Origin: Omphalotus guepiniiformis
Taxonomy: Eukaryota > Basidiomycota > Agaricomycetes > Agaricales > Omphalotaceae
Length of the DNA stretch: 64,000 nucleotides
NCBI GenBank assembly: GCA_028554645.1
Contig: JAQOOI010000057.1
Coordinates: 1 to 64,000 of the forward strand
Reading direction: 5' to 3'
Shown: positions 32,901 to 42,562 of the stretch, piece by piece
Layout: every line of letters begins with the position of its first letter
Numbering within the stretch: position 1 is the stretch's first letter
The notes under the pieces: model-generated
What the model was told of the DNA's origin: nothing
Databases searched by the model: none
The model's input: only the letters and a program-made list of their open reading frames with translations
Made by a program: the position numbers and the translations under genes

Positions 32901-33643
32901 TGTACATTTCTAGCAGCTGCTGTAGGGACATGAGGATTGGAATACATGCTTCCCAACACATCTCTTAAGCCCTCATTATAACTTTGGAAACCTGTGTCCA
33001 TACTAGCCTCTTGCCATTGTTGAGTTCTGGGTGTGGAGTGTGCAATGGGATGTTGCATAGTTGGTGGTTCATACTCCTCATCCTCTTCATCATTGTCAGA
33101 TTCAGAATCACTGGCAGCCTGTAATGCAGGCATGTCTGCATGCTCATCTTCATCATCTGCTATGTTCCCTGTATCACCAGCAGCTCCATTACTAGAAGAA
33201 CTTGAAACATGGATGGCTGCTTGACTGGGGAATTGAGACTGATCTTGATATGGTTCTTGCAGCAAATTATCAATGGTGTTGGGACCAGGTGTTAGTTCAG
33301 CCATGCCTTGTTCTCCATACAATTCAGCTCTCAGTATCTCAGTCTGAAGAGTGGATCTAGGTCTGACTGGGGAAATAGGAGTGAGTTCTTGGAAGGTGAG
33401 ACCTGTAGTTCTGTCTCTTCTTCTCCTTGGTCTTCTAACTGCTACTCCTGGTGGGATTTGTTGTGGTGTACTTCCTAGGGTTTGTCCTGGAGTTTCAAAT
33501 GGAGTAAAACTCTGGGATTGCCTGTTAACTGGTCCTTCAGAGACAGATCTTCTGAGATTGGTGCTGTCTGGGGTGAGGACATAGTGTCTAGGAGAAGTGG
33601 TCTGTTGTTGGTTGGTCTGGGTGTGGGTTGTTTGAGTAGACAT
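29852..33643 (-). CDS. gag: Gag polyprotein of the Ty3 element, 1263 aa
   Basis: The structural protein that packages element RNA. It starts at an ATG only 33 bases inside the 5' LTR. Residues 1 to about 880 are a long disordered extension rich in Ser, Pro, Gln, Thr and charged runs, including a collagen-like GPGGPGGPQGPNGPP stretch and a (RDG)n run from a microsatellite near 31000-31070. The capsid (retrotrans_gag) region starts near residue 905 (DINKPKEFSGESRAEW) and ends near 1090. A CCHC zinc knuckle, CMRCGKPGHFGREC (CX2CX4HX4C), lies at about 1155-1170. Ordinary chromovirus Gags are 300-500 residues, so the extension is unusual. The last codons hold the frameshift signal that gives access to pol. 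Confidence 0.93.
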   Translation of the reverse strand: MSTQTTHTQTNQQQTTSPRHYVLTPDSTNLRRSVSEGPVNRQSQSFTPFETPGQTLGSTPQQIPPGVAVRRPRRRRDRTTGLTFQELTPISPVRPRSTLQTEILRAELYGEQGMAELTPGPNTIDNLLQEPYQDQSQFPSQAAIHVSSSSSNGAAGDTGNIADDEDEHADMPALQAASDSESDNDEEDEEYEPPTMQHPIAHSTPRTQQWQEASMDTGFQSYNEGLRDVLGSMYSNPHVPTAAARNVQGHSTSHGAPTSTHNTIHSNRSQRHSVRESIPSHRASSGSHTTNDYEQERSVSATQLAGLAISSRAFLLSIGVEDDSWRNDYGWIRMMRRLAQTNLSDLSEPIAHALQFPHNARELTNLYNFSQRPMMLNLLNMQEPSSRVSSPRSNTPHSARTTLLSEASDHPHSTSPRSYQLYPEMDIFQWTLNSANVNGNWQVVDDRSVRSSHTNLQGYTRVPTHTPVQSPQHAVHWPSTVGRVQQFINTTPSTVRSTIPQAVQGRIATPWHPSTQPIMVSSGSDSTTVVGIPNVPFYRNTEYNIPDPVPPYPGEPPAPTYEQIPTSRTSNPSSNRASNHIETHSSNPVVQELPQENIQSVNYIDDTAVFIHESQEEDVEVNEPETVLRPNRVPGYRDDEVPPESSVQESSGVQRRNRTQTWREELESRIQRGQTRVEPQPNNSPLHPQDEPTRAQAPVQLGPSNQSHSMQMPAARNRVPSGMERDAPPHLDVRREDQNTSRQYRQNTAGPSRNHEVSHSPGSSRISELRRNQQYPYTPNKGKTPIRNAGGPPDDPNGPGHSHYDDSDSDSDDEHNQSSRGEGPSHWTTPGGPGGPGGPQGPNGPPSGDESDDDYNHRRNGRNGRDGRDGRDGRDGRDGRDGRNQEDAEERRQREELTRALNREAKLDINKPKEFSGESRAEWSTFVDSCENMFAAKPTIYASESSQITFAASYFNGPALRYYNNLMRKRRNGNFIAALNTWNEFLKMFSKMFGLHDETLYSQSKLDTVYQKFKEAFADFLVRFEDVANKTNYNDPALRFRLLRQIRSDLRNRLTNNGKIPESYDEVVERLLEIDTAREALNDMGLGDNTYSRNWNNQQTDTNQRVVQTRFVSNNTYRLRNANTPNAVSGNAAETGETQSQSNFPPRISQEEYERRMRERLCMRCGKPGHFGRECRTYPMPNSNSNANRYGNNTGTGNAVNGRAVFVDNVEEERDGTYLEVEGEDGIIQIEDTNFQEGANGEEYEDDNNSGNLQETQDGRSHI
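29888..29894 (-). promoter_or_regulatory. -1 ribosomal frameshift site G GGA AAC
   Basis: In the Gag frame the codons are TCG GGA AAC TTG, giving the slippery heptamer G GGA AAC 34 bases before the gag stop. Pol is open in the -1 frame from 29903 through this point. Eight bases downstream GACTCA can pair with TGAGTC (29854 region), a possible stimulatory stem. There is no ATG in the overlap. Confidence 0.8.
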
Positions 33644-33663
33644 CTCAACTGTAACTTAGTGGG

Positions 33664-33675
33664 AGTCTAGTTATT
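33664..33675 (-). other. Primer-binding site, self-priming type
   Basis: Reading the minus strand, one base after the LTR end comes AATAACTAGACT. This is the exact complement of AGTCTAGTTATT at the predicted RNA 5' end (34232-34221, also 22109-22098). It does not begin TGG as a tRNA-primed site would. Confidence 0.8.
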
Positions 33676-33856
33676 ATGTTAAGGAACAGAAGGTAAGGGT
33701 TAGTTACTCTGATCCACAATATGAGGGTTGGGGGCTAAGTTGTATTAATTGAGAATCTACTCAAAGAACACAATGGAGAAACTGAAGTGATAGTCTATAT
33801 CACAGGAAAGAGGAAATGTGAAGAATGATGTATCAGGTAGCACTAGAAGAATAGGA

Positions 33857-34125
33857 TTCACTTGGGAAAGCTTCAAGTGAAAAGAGGATGTTTTGATTAC
33901 TGGAAATGCTTCAGTAACCAAGGAAGGTTGGAATACTTGGAAATGCTTCAAGTAATCTAGGAGTAGTTTGAAAACTGGAAATGCTTCAGTTGTTCAAGGA
34001 GAAAGTCTGGAAATGCTTCAGACAATCAAAGAGAATACTGCTGGAAATGCTTCAGCAATACTTAGGAATAGACACTGGAAATGCTTCAGATGTCTTAGAG
34101 AATATCTGGAAATGCTTCAGATATT
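33857..34125 (-). repeat. Array of eight covarying hairpins, 5' LTR copy (RNA leader)
   Basis: The same array in the 5' LTR. In element RNA each unit reads CUG-AAGCAUUUC-CAG in the middle. An alternative fold pairs CUGAA with UUCAG around a GCAU tetraloop, leaving one bulged C. The array lies about 110-375 bases downstream of the predicted RNA start, within the untranslated leader. Confidence 0.85.
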
Positions 34126-34254
34126 GTAGGTTCAGTCACTGGTAATGCTTCAGCAACACTTAGAGAGTAAAAAGTACTTGAATTCACAAGACAGATTTAC
34201 AAGATGGGGGTTAACAAGAAAATAACTAGACTACTGTACACTAAGTTTCTGGGG

Positions 34255-34263
34255 CTTTATATA
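34255..34263 (-). promoter_or_regulatory. TATA box of the Ty3 element
   Basis: On the minus strand TATATAAAG starts 31 bases before AGTCTAGTTATT (34232-34221). That spacing puts the predicted RNA start at the bases that pair with the primer site. Confidence 0.7.
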
Positions 34264-34617
34264 CTACAAACCATGAGGCTAAACATGAGGCATACAATGA
34301 GGCATGCAATGAGGCATGCAATGAGGCATGCAATGAGGTTGCAGTGAGGCATGCCTTGAGGCTGAACATGAGGCCATTTGGACATGAGGCTACAATGTGG
34401 CTGCCTTAAGGCCAAACATGAGGCAGTTTGAACATGAGGTTGCAATGTGAGGCAGTGGATTATCTGGAATGACTAGTCCAATAGGTAGGTCATCTAAAAT
34501 GACTAGTCTAATAACATCCAGAATTTTGAAAATTTTCTGGTATCACTTTTGCTACACTTTTGTTGACTTGTTCAATCCTCTTGTATTCATGCCCCTAATT
34601 CATTTAAGTTCCTAACA

Positions 34618-34622
34618 GTGAT
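34618..34622. other. Target-site duplication GTGAT (right)
   Basis: Exact repeat of 21549-21553, immediately after the right LTR. Confidence 0.95.
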
Positions 34623-35337
34623 ACAAAGGAATATGCTAAGTGCAAGTCTAAACTCGAGGAGTTATTGACAAGATCGAAGCTAAAGAAAGATCTACCTAAG
34701 CGGACTTGTTATATACATAAATAAATCCCTAAACCCTGGGCTATAACCCTTGACTAATCCACCTTGTGTCTACCATGAGTTCGATCGCCTCAAGTGTTTC
34801 ATTAATGATCGTGATCGCCTTGAGGTCTACATGCTTGATCTCGATCATCATGCTACCTATGTGTGTATTTGATATAACCCTAGATCTATAATTTAAGATG
34901 CTATCTACTGATAATAAAAGTGTCTATATGTACAAACAATGAGATAAGATGAAAAAAGAAAGTGTTCGTAACAGAAACCGGTAGAAGTCAACTTAGGGTT
35001 AGGCTGGATAGTATACTTTGTCAATACCTCCTTGAGTTTAGACTTATACTGAGCAATTTCCCTTGTATTGCTTTTCTTCTCAATCCTAATCTTTGCTTTT
35101 CTCTTCTTTGTGTGGAACTAAGATCTTTGTGTTTGGTTATCACTGTCTCCGACTCTTTCTTTCTTGTGCAAACAATATAAATCAAAAGATATCTTATTTT
35201 CATGAATATTGCAACAGAATATTGTGTGATAAAGTAAATATGAACAACATTCTTCCATATATCTAAAGAGAGATATTTGTTATTTAACAAAGAACTACTT
35301 TTCTATGGAAGAAAGACAAAACAATGGTTTTACTTTC
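34623..35337. repeat. AT-rich relic sequence flanking the Ty3 element
   Basis: No gene. The first part continues the sequence interrupted by the Ty3 insertion. Bases 35070-35155 match 21480-21553 in inverted orientation, consistent with remains of an older LTR. Confidence 0.45.
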
Positions 35338-35434
35338 TTGTCCAGGAAACAAAATGCCCACTTACTCACTCAAATGAGTGGGCACCTAGTGGGCACTTAG
35401 TGGGCAATCATTACCCATTTTGTTTCCTGGACAA
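35338..35434. mobile_element. MITE-like foldback element, 97 bases
   Basis: Nineteen-base perfect terminal inverted repeats TTGTCCAGGAAACAAAATG (35338-35356) and its complement (35416-35434). The interior has a nested hairpin GCCCACT...AGTGGGC and three GTGGGCA copies. A target duplication is not obvious. It sits 270 bases beyond the 3' end of the NACHT-ankyrin gene. Confidence 0.7.
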
Positions 35435-35706
35435 AAAACTAAATCAATATTGAACAAAAAAGAATACTATTTAATGAATTTGGCAGGAAAAAACAAATCT
35501 TTTTATGGCAAGAGAGCCTTTCAATATTGTAACAAATAGATATTCTTTCTATTCATATTTTTTTCTTGAGAAAGAAAAGGTCTGGGGCAGTGTATTTGAG
35601 TTTGATAAGTCAAGTTGCTGAGAATTAGGTGAAATAGAGCCTTTACCATATTGTCTTAGGCTGAGGAGAAGAGTCTAATCATATTTGTTAAACTAATATC
35701 ACTGGA

Positions 35707-38700
35707 TTAAACAACATTGGCCTCATTCCCAAAGCTAGCAGCAGTGTGGAGAGCAAATCCATATCCACCACCCTTTGCATTGACATCTGCACCTGCAGAG
35801 AGAAGATTCCTCACAATGGCCTCATGTCCAGAGCTAGCAGCAGCTTGGAGAGCATATCCATATTCACCACCCTGAGCATTCACATCTGCACCTGCAGAGA
35901 GCAAGTGCCTTACAATGGCCTCATTTCCAGAGCAAGCAGCAGCTTGGAGAGCAGATCCATATACACCACCCTTTGCATTGACATCTGCACCTGCAGAGAG
36001 AAGGTCCTTAACAATGGCCGCATGTACAAACCTAATAGCAAGATAGAGAGCAGATCCATATCTACCACCCTTTGCATTGACATCTGCACCTGCAGAGAGA
36101 AGATTCTTCACAATGGCCTCATGCCCAGACAAAGCAGCAGCTTGGAGAGCAGATCCATATACACACTCTGCATTGACATCTGCACCTGCAGAGAGAAGGT
36201 CCTTCACAATGGCCTCATGTCCAAACCTAATAGCAAGATAGAGAGCAGATCCATATCTACCACCCTTTGCATTGACATCTGCACCTGCAGAGAGAAGGTC
36301 CTTCACAATGGCCTCATGTCCAAACCAAATAGCAAGATAGAGAGCAGATCCATCTCCACCACTCTTAGCATTGACATCTGCACCTGCAGCAAGAAGGTCC
36401 TTCACAATGGCCTCATGTCCAAACTCAATAGCAAGATAGAGAGCAGATCCATATTCACCACCCTTTGCATTGACATCTGCACCTGCAGAGAGAAGATTAT
36501 TCACAATGGCCTCCTGTCCAGAAAAAGCAGCAGCTTGAAGAGCAGATCCATATACACACTCTGCATTGACATCTGCACCTGCAGAGAGAAGGTCCTTCAC
36601 AATGGCCTCATGTCCAAACCAAATAGCAAGATAGAGAGCAGATCCATCTCCACCACTCTTAGCATTGACATCTGCACCTGCAGCAAGAAGGTCCTTCACA
36701 ATGGCCTCATGTCCAAACTCAATAGCAAGATAGAGAGCAGATCCATATTCACCACCCTTTGCATTGACATCTGCACCTGCAGAGAGAAGATTCTTCACAA
36801 TGGCCTCATGTCCAGACATAGCAGCAGCTTGGAGAGCAGATCCATATACACACTCTGCATTGACATCTGCACCTGCAGAGAGAAGGTCCTTCACAATGGC
36901 CTCATGTCCAGAGCTAGCAGCAGCTTGGAGAGCAGATCCATATTCACCACCCTTTGCATTGACATCTGCACCTGCAGAGAGACGGTCCTTCACAATGGCC
37001 TCATGTCCAGAGCTAGCAGCAAGATAGAGAGCAGATCCATATACACCACCCTTTGCATTGACATCTGCACCTGCAGAGAGAAGATTATTCACAATGGCCT
37101 CCTGTCCAGAAAAAGCAGCAGCTTGAAGAGCAGATCCATATACACACTCTGCATTGACATCTGCACCTGCAGCAAGAAGGTCCTTCACAATGGCCTCATG
37201 TCCAAACTCAATAGCAAGATAGAGAGCAGATCCATATTCACCACCTTGTGCATTCACATCTGCTCCTGCAGAGAGGAGAAGCTTTGCAATAGCCTCATGC
37301 CCAGACAAAGCAGCAGCATGGAGAGCAGATCTATATCTACCACCCTTTGCATTGACATCTGCACCTGCAGAGAGAAGGTCCTTCACAATGGCCTGATGTC
37401 CAGAGCTAGCAGCAGCTTGAAGAGCAGATCCATATTCACCACTTTTTGCATTGACATCTGCACCCTCCTGTATAAGCCTGCCAGTAATCTTGTGTAGTCC
37501 TGTATAGGCTGCATAATACAGAGGCTCTCCAACCTCTAACCAATGATCTGGTCTGTGTAATTCTAACCATTTCAGAAATGCCACCTTCTTGCTATTCAGT
37601 AGCTCTACCCCACTCTGAACTATTCTGTCATCCATTGGTCCCATTAACCTTCCATGATCTGTCCAGTTTTGTACTGCATATTCTGCCAATGGAAATTCAT
37701 TAAGATCTCTCAACTCTCTTGAATGTGTCTCTTTGCCATAATAACAGAGATAGATGATGCAGCTGTGTGCAATTACACCATGCGCAAGCTTCTCATCAAT
37801 CTTAAAACATGCAGTGGAGCCATATTTCATACACTCTATCATAAGAAATTCCTTCACAGAATGATGAGCCAGCTGCACAAGTTCCTGCTGTACAGACACT
37901 AGTGTGGTGTCAACAATCCGGCGAAGTTTGCCACTAAGCCCATCTTCCTGGTCCATTGCCTTAAATGACAGGCTGTCTAGATCTGTTGCCAATACTGCAG
38001 CCAACTCCTGGACTGATAGAGGCCTTACAGCATATGTAAGCCATTGAAATATAAGCTTCGCATCTGACTTCTTCTTCTCAGAGATGTAGCATAGCTTGTT
38101 CATATATGTTGTTTCAAGATCAGGTGGAAGATCCTTCAATGTTTGTCTCACTGCTCTGGCAGTTCCACATGTCATAAGTGTGCCTATTTGACAGTCAACC
38201 CATCTGAATCTTAATGATGTTAGCTAATAGTCATCCAGCAGAATATATAAAGCCTTACTGTCCATGTGTTCCATTCACCAAAAACTGTGTTACTTCATTT
38301 TCCATATTGCCCTTAAGCTTTAGCCTTGGGATGTTAACATCCAGATATAATTTGACATCTACACTGATATTCTCTGTATCCAGCTGGAGAGTAGTGCACT
38401 TTATAAAATCAACACCTGGATTGTGGCGGCTGGTCACCAGTACATGCATCCTATTCAGGGCCAATAGGCTCTGAATCAAGACAGTGATCTCATACTGTGC
38501 TGGCTCAGTGGCCTCATCTATGGCATCCATGATGATATACATGGGTTTCACAGATAAACAAGAAGCTAGCACCTCTATGATGTTATCCTTAAGCACAGGA
38601 AGAGCTGGCTTCTGAGGATTGTCTTTGTATTTCTCATACAACTTTTTTATCCCAGAAGGAACATCTTTGGAACACAAGATGAGCTGGGCCAATAGAGAGG

Positions 38701-39506
38701 AAAGGAAACCTCTATAATGTTGCTTTGAGGCATCACGTGAATCAAAGTAGTGATAGAGTGGAGGTTGCTCCTGACTAGATAGGCTGCACTCCAAATGCTG
38801 ATCAATAACTGTAGTACTACCAATCACTCTCAGATTAGAAATCCTAGGAGTGCAGTCTTGAAGCAAGAAAGCTTACCACAGATAGGTCTTGCCAGCACCA
38901 GCTACATACAAGTAAGCTGTTATGATTAATTGCAATAGAGCAACAGGACTTGCCTTTGCCTTGTAGCCATAACAACCCACCATTCTCTTTCCATTCAGTA
39001 TATCTTGGATCAGCAAGAAGCCAAGCACCAGTTCCTGGCACTCTCTTGTCTCTTGCATTATTGAAGTTGATAGAAGGATCTGGTGCATCTAGCCATCTCA
39101 AGATTTGAGATCTTGGGTCAGATGCTAGAGCAATATGATCAGAAAATCAGAGATTGCATATGCAAATGATTTAATTCTTATACCATTGACATTTGTCATG
39201 TAGAGATTCCCTCCAACAGCATTGAAAGTGCCCCCTGTGATAGTGGCAGCATAGCTGTTACTAAAGAGACCAACACTACAATAATTGTAATTGGTCTTGT
39301 GTATGGTATACAAATGGCAGCACCTACTTTGAATATTCAACCTGACCTGGTTGTACAGAACTCCCACTATGAGATTGCTCCTGCAATTGACTGCAAAAGA
39401 GGTCTACTTAGTAGCTTATCTTTTATTCAATGAAAAATGGGTTATACCTGTTGCCAGCTTGTAGAGGATGCAAAGAAACATTACGACCAGCAGAGGTTTC
39501 ATCCAT
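35707..39506 (-). CDS. NACHT-ankyrin NLR-like protein, 1151 aa, seven exons
   Basis: A fungal NOD-like receptor architecture, thought to act in non-self recognition or regulated cell death. Exons 39506-39448, 39390-39328, 39260-39184, 39124-38954, 38901-38877, 38816-38259 and 38209-35707 total 3456 bases. The start is MDETSAGRNVSLHPLQ. An ATITGGTFNAVGGNLY motif lies at about residues 43-58. WLDAPDPSINFNNARDKR precedes the NACHT ATPase, with Walker A GAGKTYL encoded by a 25-base exon after a GC-donor intron, Walker B YIIMDAIDEA and sensor LVTSRHNPG. The FRWVDCQIGTL segment and winged-helix-like region follow. The C-terminal half is ankyrin repeats: 18 GADVNA motifs, 33-residue period, highly alike at DNA level. 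The last repeat is cut short (FGNEANVV), so the end may be truncated. Confidence 0.9.
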
Positions 39507-42500
39507 GATGGAGGTAAGAGTAAGAGTGGGGGATTCATCAAATTTGTTTCCTCTGACCTTGACGCAGTGCTTCGGAATGTACCGAGATATTATCAATGAT
39601 CGATAATAGTATAGGAATTCTTCCAGTGATGGATCAGATACCAAGAATATGATTGAATGGATGACTTGATATAGATGCTGATACTACAGCTATGCGGAAG
39701 AAGATGATGGATCATGTGTAAGATATCTGTCAACTCCTTTCATTTAGAACAGCTTAAAGATGGCACGAGTTGCAATTCAGATCCAGCTGTCACGGTGCAA
39801 CAAGCCGCTTTTTGATCTAAGAGCATCTTGCAATAGACATGCAGCGAGCGTGAGTCTCTCCAGACAGATCCTTGGTCTTCGAAACTTCCGAGACTGAAAT
39901 ATCTACATATCTCACATCAATCCGCAGGCGTGGCGATGTAAAATGAATGTGTATACAATCAATCGTTTCATTCGCTCACAGCTACGACGACCAATGCGCG
40001 AGCCTGACAAGAATCTCAGTCCATTGTATATGTAGTTACACGAAAAGTGTGGTCTATGTTCAACGCTCACCTTATACGTGAAACTCACAACCGCCTATCG
40101 AATCACGAATCAAAATCTTCGTATGAAAACCCTACTATACGGCACTCCACGTTGTCTACACCCTCGTCAAACATTCAGCATCCTTCTTTTCTCCTCCCTT
40201 TGACCGGAACGACTATCACCTTCCACACGTAGAGTACAAAACCGTAGTCAACCGTTGTATTTGGAACCGCAAAGCAGTGTCCAGAACGAGGAACGCAAAG
40301 GCAAAATGTAGGTGCGACAGAGGCAGGAGTAGCTGGGCAAGTCGTACCTAATGACAGATGGGGGGCATTAGTAGAGTTATTTTGGCAAGAAAATATGAAT
40401 CGGACGTCAGGGTGAAATACGCAAACGAGGAAAGAAGGAATTTGTGGGGCGCGGAGCAGGACACGTCCATATATGCGTACGATGTGAGGGAGGAGGAAGG
40501 TTCGAAAATAAGACAGGTAGGAGGAACGACGTTCGAAAGTGAAGATAAGCTACAAGAGGAACGGAATGTGGAATTGACAAATTATCCATCGTATCTGATC
40601 ACAGAAGATAGAAATGAAAGACGGGAAAAATGTAAACACTACCGCGGAAGAGAAAGAGAAAGAAAGCAAAGAATCTGAAGAAATGTAACGTATGACCCAC
40701 CTTAAACAACCCATACGCCTTCCACCGACGGCGGATAAACACACAATCTCGTCATCCTCGCTGTTCCCAAGTTCCCAGAACCACAACAGATGTCTCCTTT
40801 ACCGCGCGTACACGAACAGCACTAAGGGAGATAGACGACGCAGGTTTAGTAATATAAGGAGCGTTCAAAGAGGAAGAACAAATGAACGTAGGAACATATG
40901 AAAAAGAAAGAGTGAACAGGACACAAATACAACACTGCAGTCTGCAGATGACCTCTCTCGCCCACGGTAGAACAGAAAGTCACCCAGATGGAAATAAAGA
41001 TAGGGACAATAAACGAGAAGAGGAGAAACACGAAAACATAACGGACGACCTACGCACGGAAATTGTCCGCATCATCCTCCCATCATCTTCCTGTCATCCT
41101 CCCGTCTCTCTCCTTTTTGCGGTTCAAGTGCACAAAGATTCATCGGCATCGACATCCTTACCACCACCACCTCACCCTCATTCGCGTCGCTACAAAACTT
41201 TCAACCTCTTTCTCATTGTCACGTAAACACCTTGCTTGAATGATTGCGACAGTAACCTGAATGTAAATCCAGGGATTCGCCATGAAAACCGGTATATTTT
41301 AAGAAGATTTAATCGCATTATTACACGATGTCGCGCTAGCTTGCAGACGGCGTAGTAGAGGTGGTAGTGGAAATGAAATGGAAATACCCGCGACTGATGC
41401 CACTCAGGTGATCATACATCCTGAACGAGAGTCTCGAGTTCGAGTTCGCCGTTGGGTTCAGTGGTCACTCGGGTTACCATCGAGGTGGTGAAATCTACGA
41501 GTGGGGTGGAAAGAGGTGGGAGGGTTGATTTATGAAGTGGTGATGTGTTGAGAATGGCCTCGGGTACTCACCACTGTCCGCTTCCTTCTCTCTCCCGCAG
41601 CTAACGCTCGTACACGTACATAGGTATACGGGAAGTAAAAGATCACCAAGGTTGTGACAATACAAGTACATGTAAGGGTATGTACACAGCAACTTGAATT
41701 CTGGCCTCCCAACTGTCTCGTATGCTTGGTGACGGCGAAGAGTTGTAGTCGGGCAGACGATGTCGAGACTCGAGCTTGATGAGAGCCTGCCGAGATGGTC
41801 AATGAAGCAGGTCGTATGAATGAGCAGCGCCATCTGGGCACCTAGGCATCCTGCGTGAGTAGCATTTTGGACAACGAGGAGGGTTGGGTGGTAATTCTGA
41901 TGATTTACTGTATACAACGCGTACTGCGATGAGAGAGAGCTGAAGGTTCCTATGAATCCTATCAGTTGGCAAGAATAGTAAACTCAAGGTTCGAGCATGC
42001 TGTTTTTAATTGAGGCACCAGCGAGAGGCCGAGAGCAAACTTTGTCCACGCGACCTCGGACGGTCGGACCACAGCTTTTTCGGCGTCCCCGGCTTGACCC
42101 GGTAGAATGAAAATTACCAACTTTCGTCACTAGGGTATTTCGAGCGCATTCATTCCAAATTATTCCGCAGACATGCAATCTAATAAACACTCTTATAAGT
42201 CAGCCTCGCCTCTACACCATTCTTCACTACCTTCAAGCATTTTCAGTATCATCGAACAAGCAAAATACTTCAAGATTTACCGCTACCGCTTACCCGTTCT
42301 ACGGAGGATACTTCGGATCTTTGAACTGAATTGATCTGACTAACGCAACAGGTGATCAATTTTGGGCAATGTGAAAGTTGATGGCGACTGAACGAATTTG
42401 GTTGAATTCTTTCCCCCAAAGCTCTGGGCTGTTCACTCTCTTTGTCGACCACCTCCATCCACTCTACATAGCTTTACAGCCGCGAAACGACTCTTTGCTG

Positions 42501-42562
42501 TTTCGCCAATTCACGCTCGTTTGGAATTACACAAAAGTTTCATGGTCAGAGTATAAACTACA
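39507..42562. other. Gene-free stretch
   Basis: Several open frames of 60-140 codons exist on both strands (for example 40358-40678 plus, 41495-41917 minus), but none has a known motif or a convincing intron model. Low-complexity AT- and purine-rich tracts occur near 40400-40700. Confidence 0.5.

Larger units (their letters stand above)
21554..34617 (-). mobile_element. Full-length Ty3/Gypsy chromovirus, 13,064 bases
   Basis: Two 941-base LTRs (TG...CA ends) enclose Gag (29852-33643) and Pol (25980-29903) on the minus strand. The 5' LTR is therefore the right-hand one. Order in Pol is protease, reverse transcriptase, RNase H, integrase and C-terminal chromodomain, the chromovirus arrangement. 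A self-complementary primer site and a 5-base target duplication are present. The element is far larger than the usual 5-8 kb because of a long disordered Gag N-terminus and 3.5 kb of extra sequence between pol and the 3' LTR that carries genes on the opposite strand. LTRs showed no difference in the stretches I compared, pointing to a recent insertion. Confidence 0.97.
33677..34617 (-). repeat. 5' LTR of the Ty3 element
   Basis: 941 bases. In element orientation U3 runs from 34617 to about 34233 and contains 11-13 base tandem repeats of the TGCATGCCTCAT type (34265-34450), then TATATAAAG. R and U5 run from about 34232 to 33677 and contain the hairpin array. Confidence 0.95.

Noticed and set aside
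35746..37497. 583-codon plus-strand open frame
   Set aside because: It is the antisense of the ankyrin repeat array; a 99-base repeat with no stop in one unit stays open throughout. The sense strand gives a complete NACHT-ankyrin protein.
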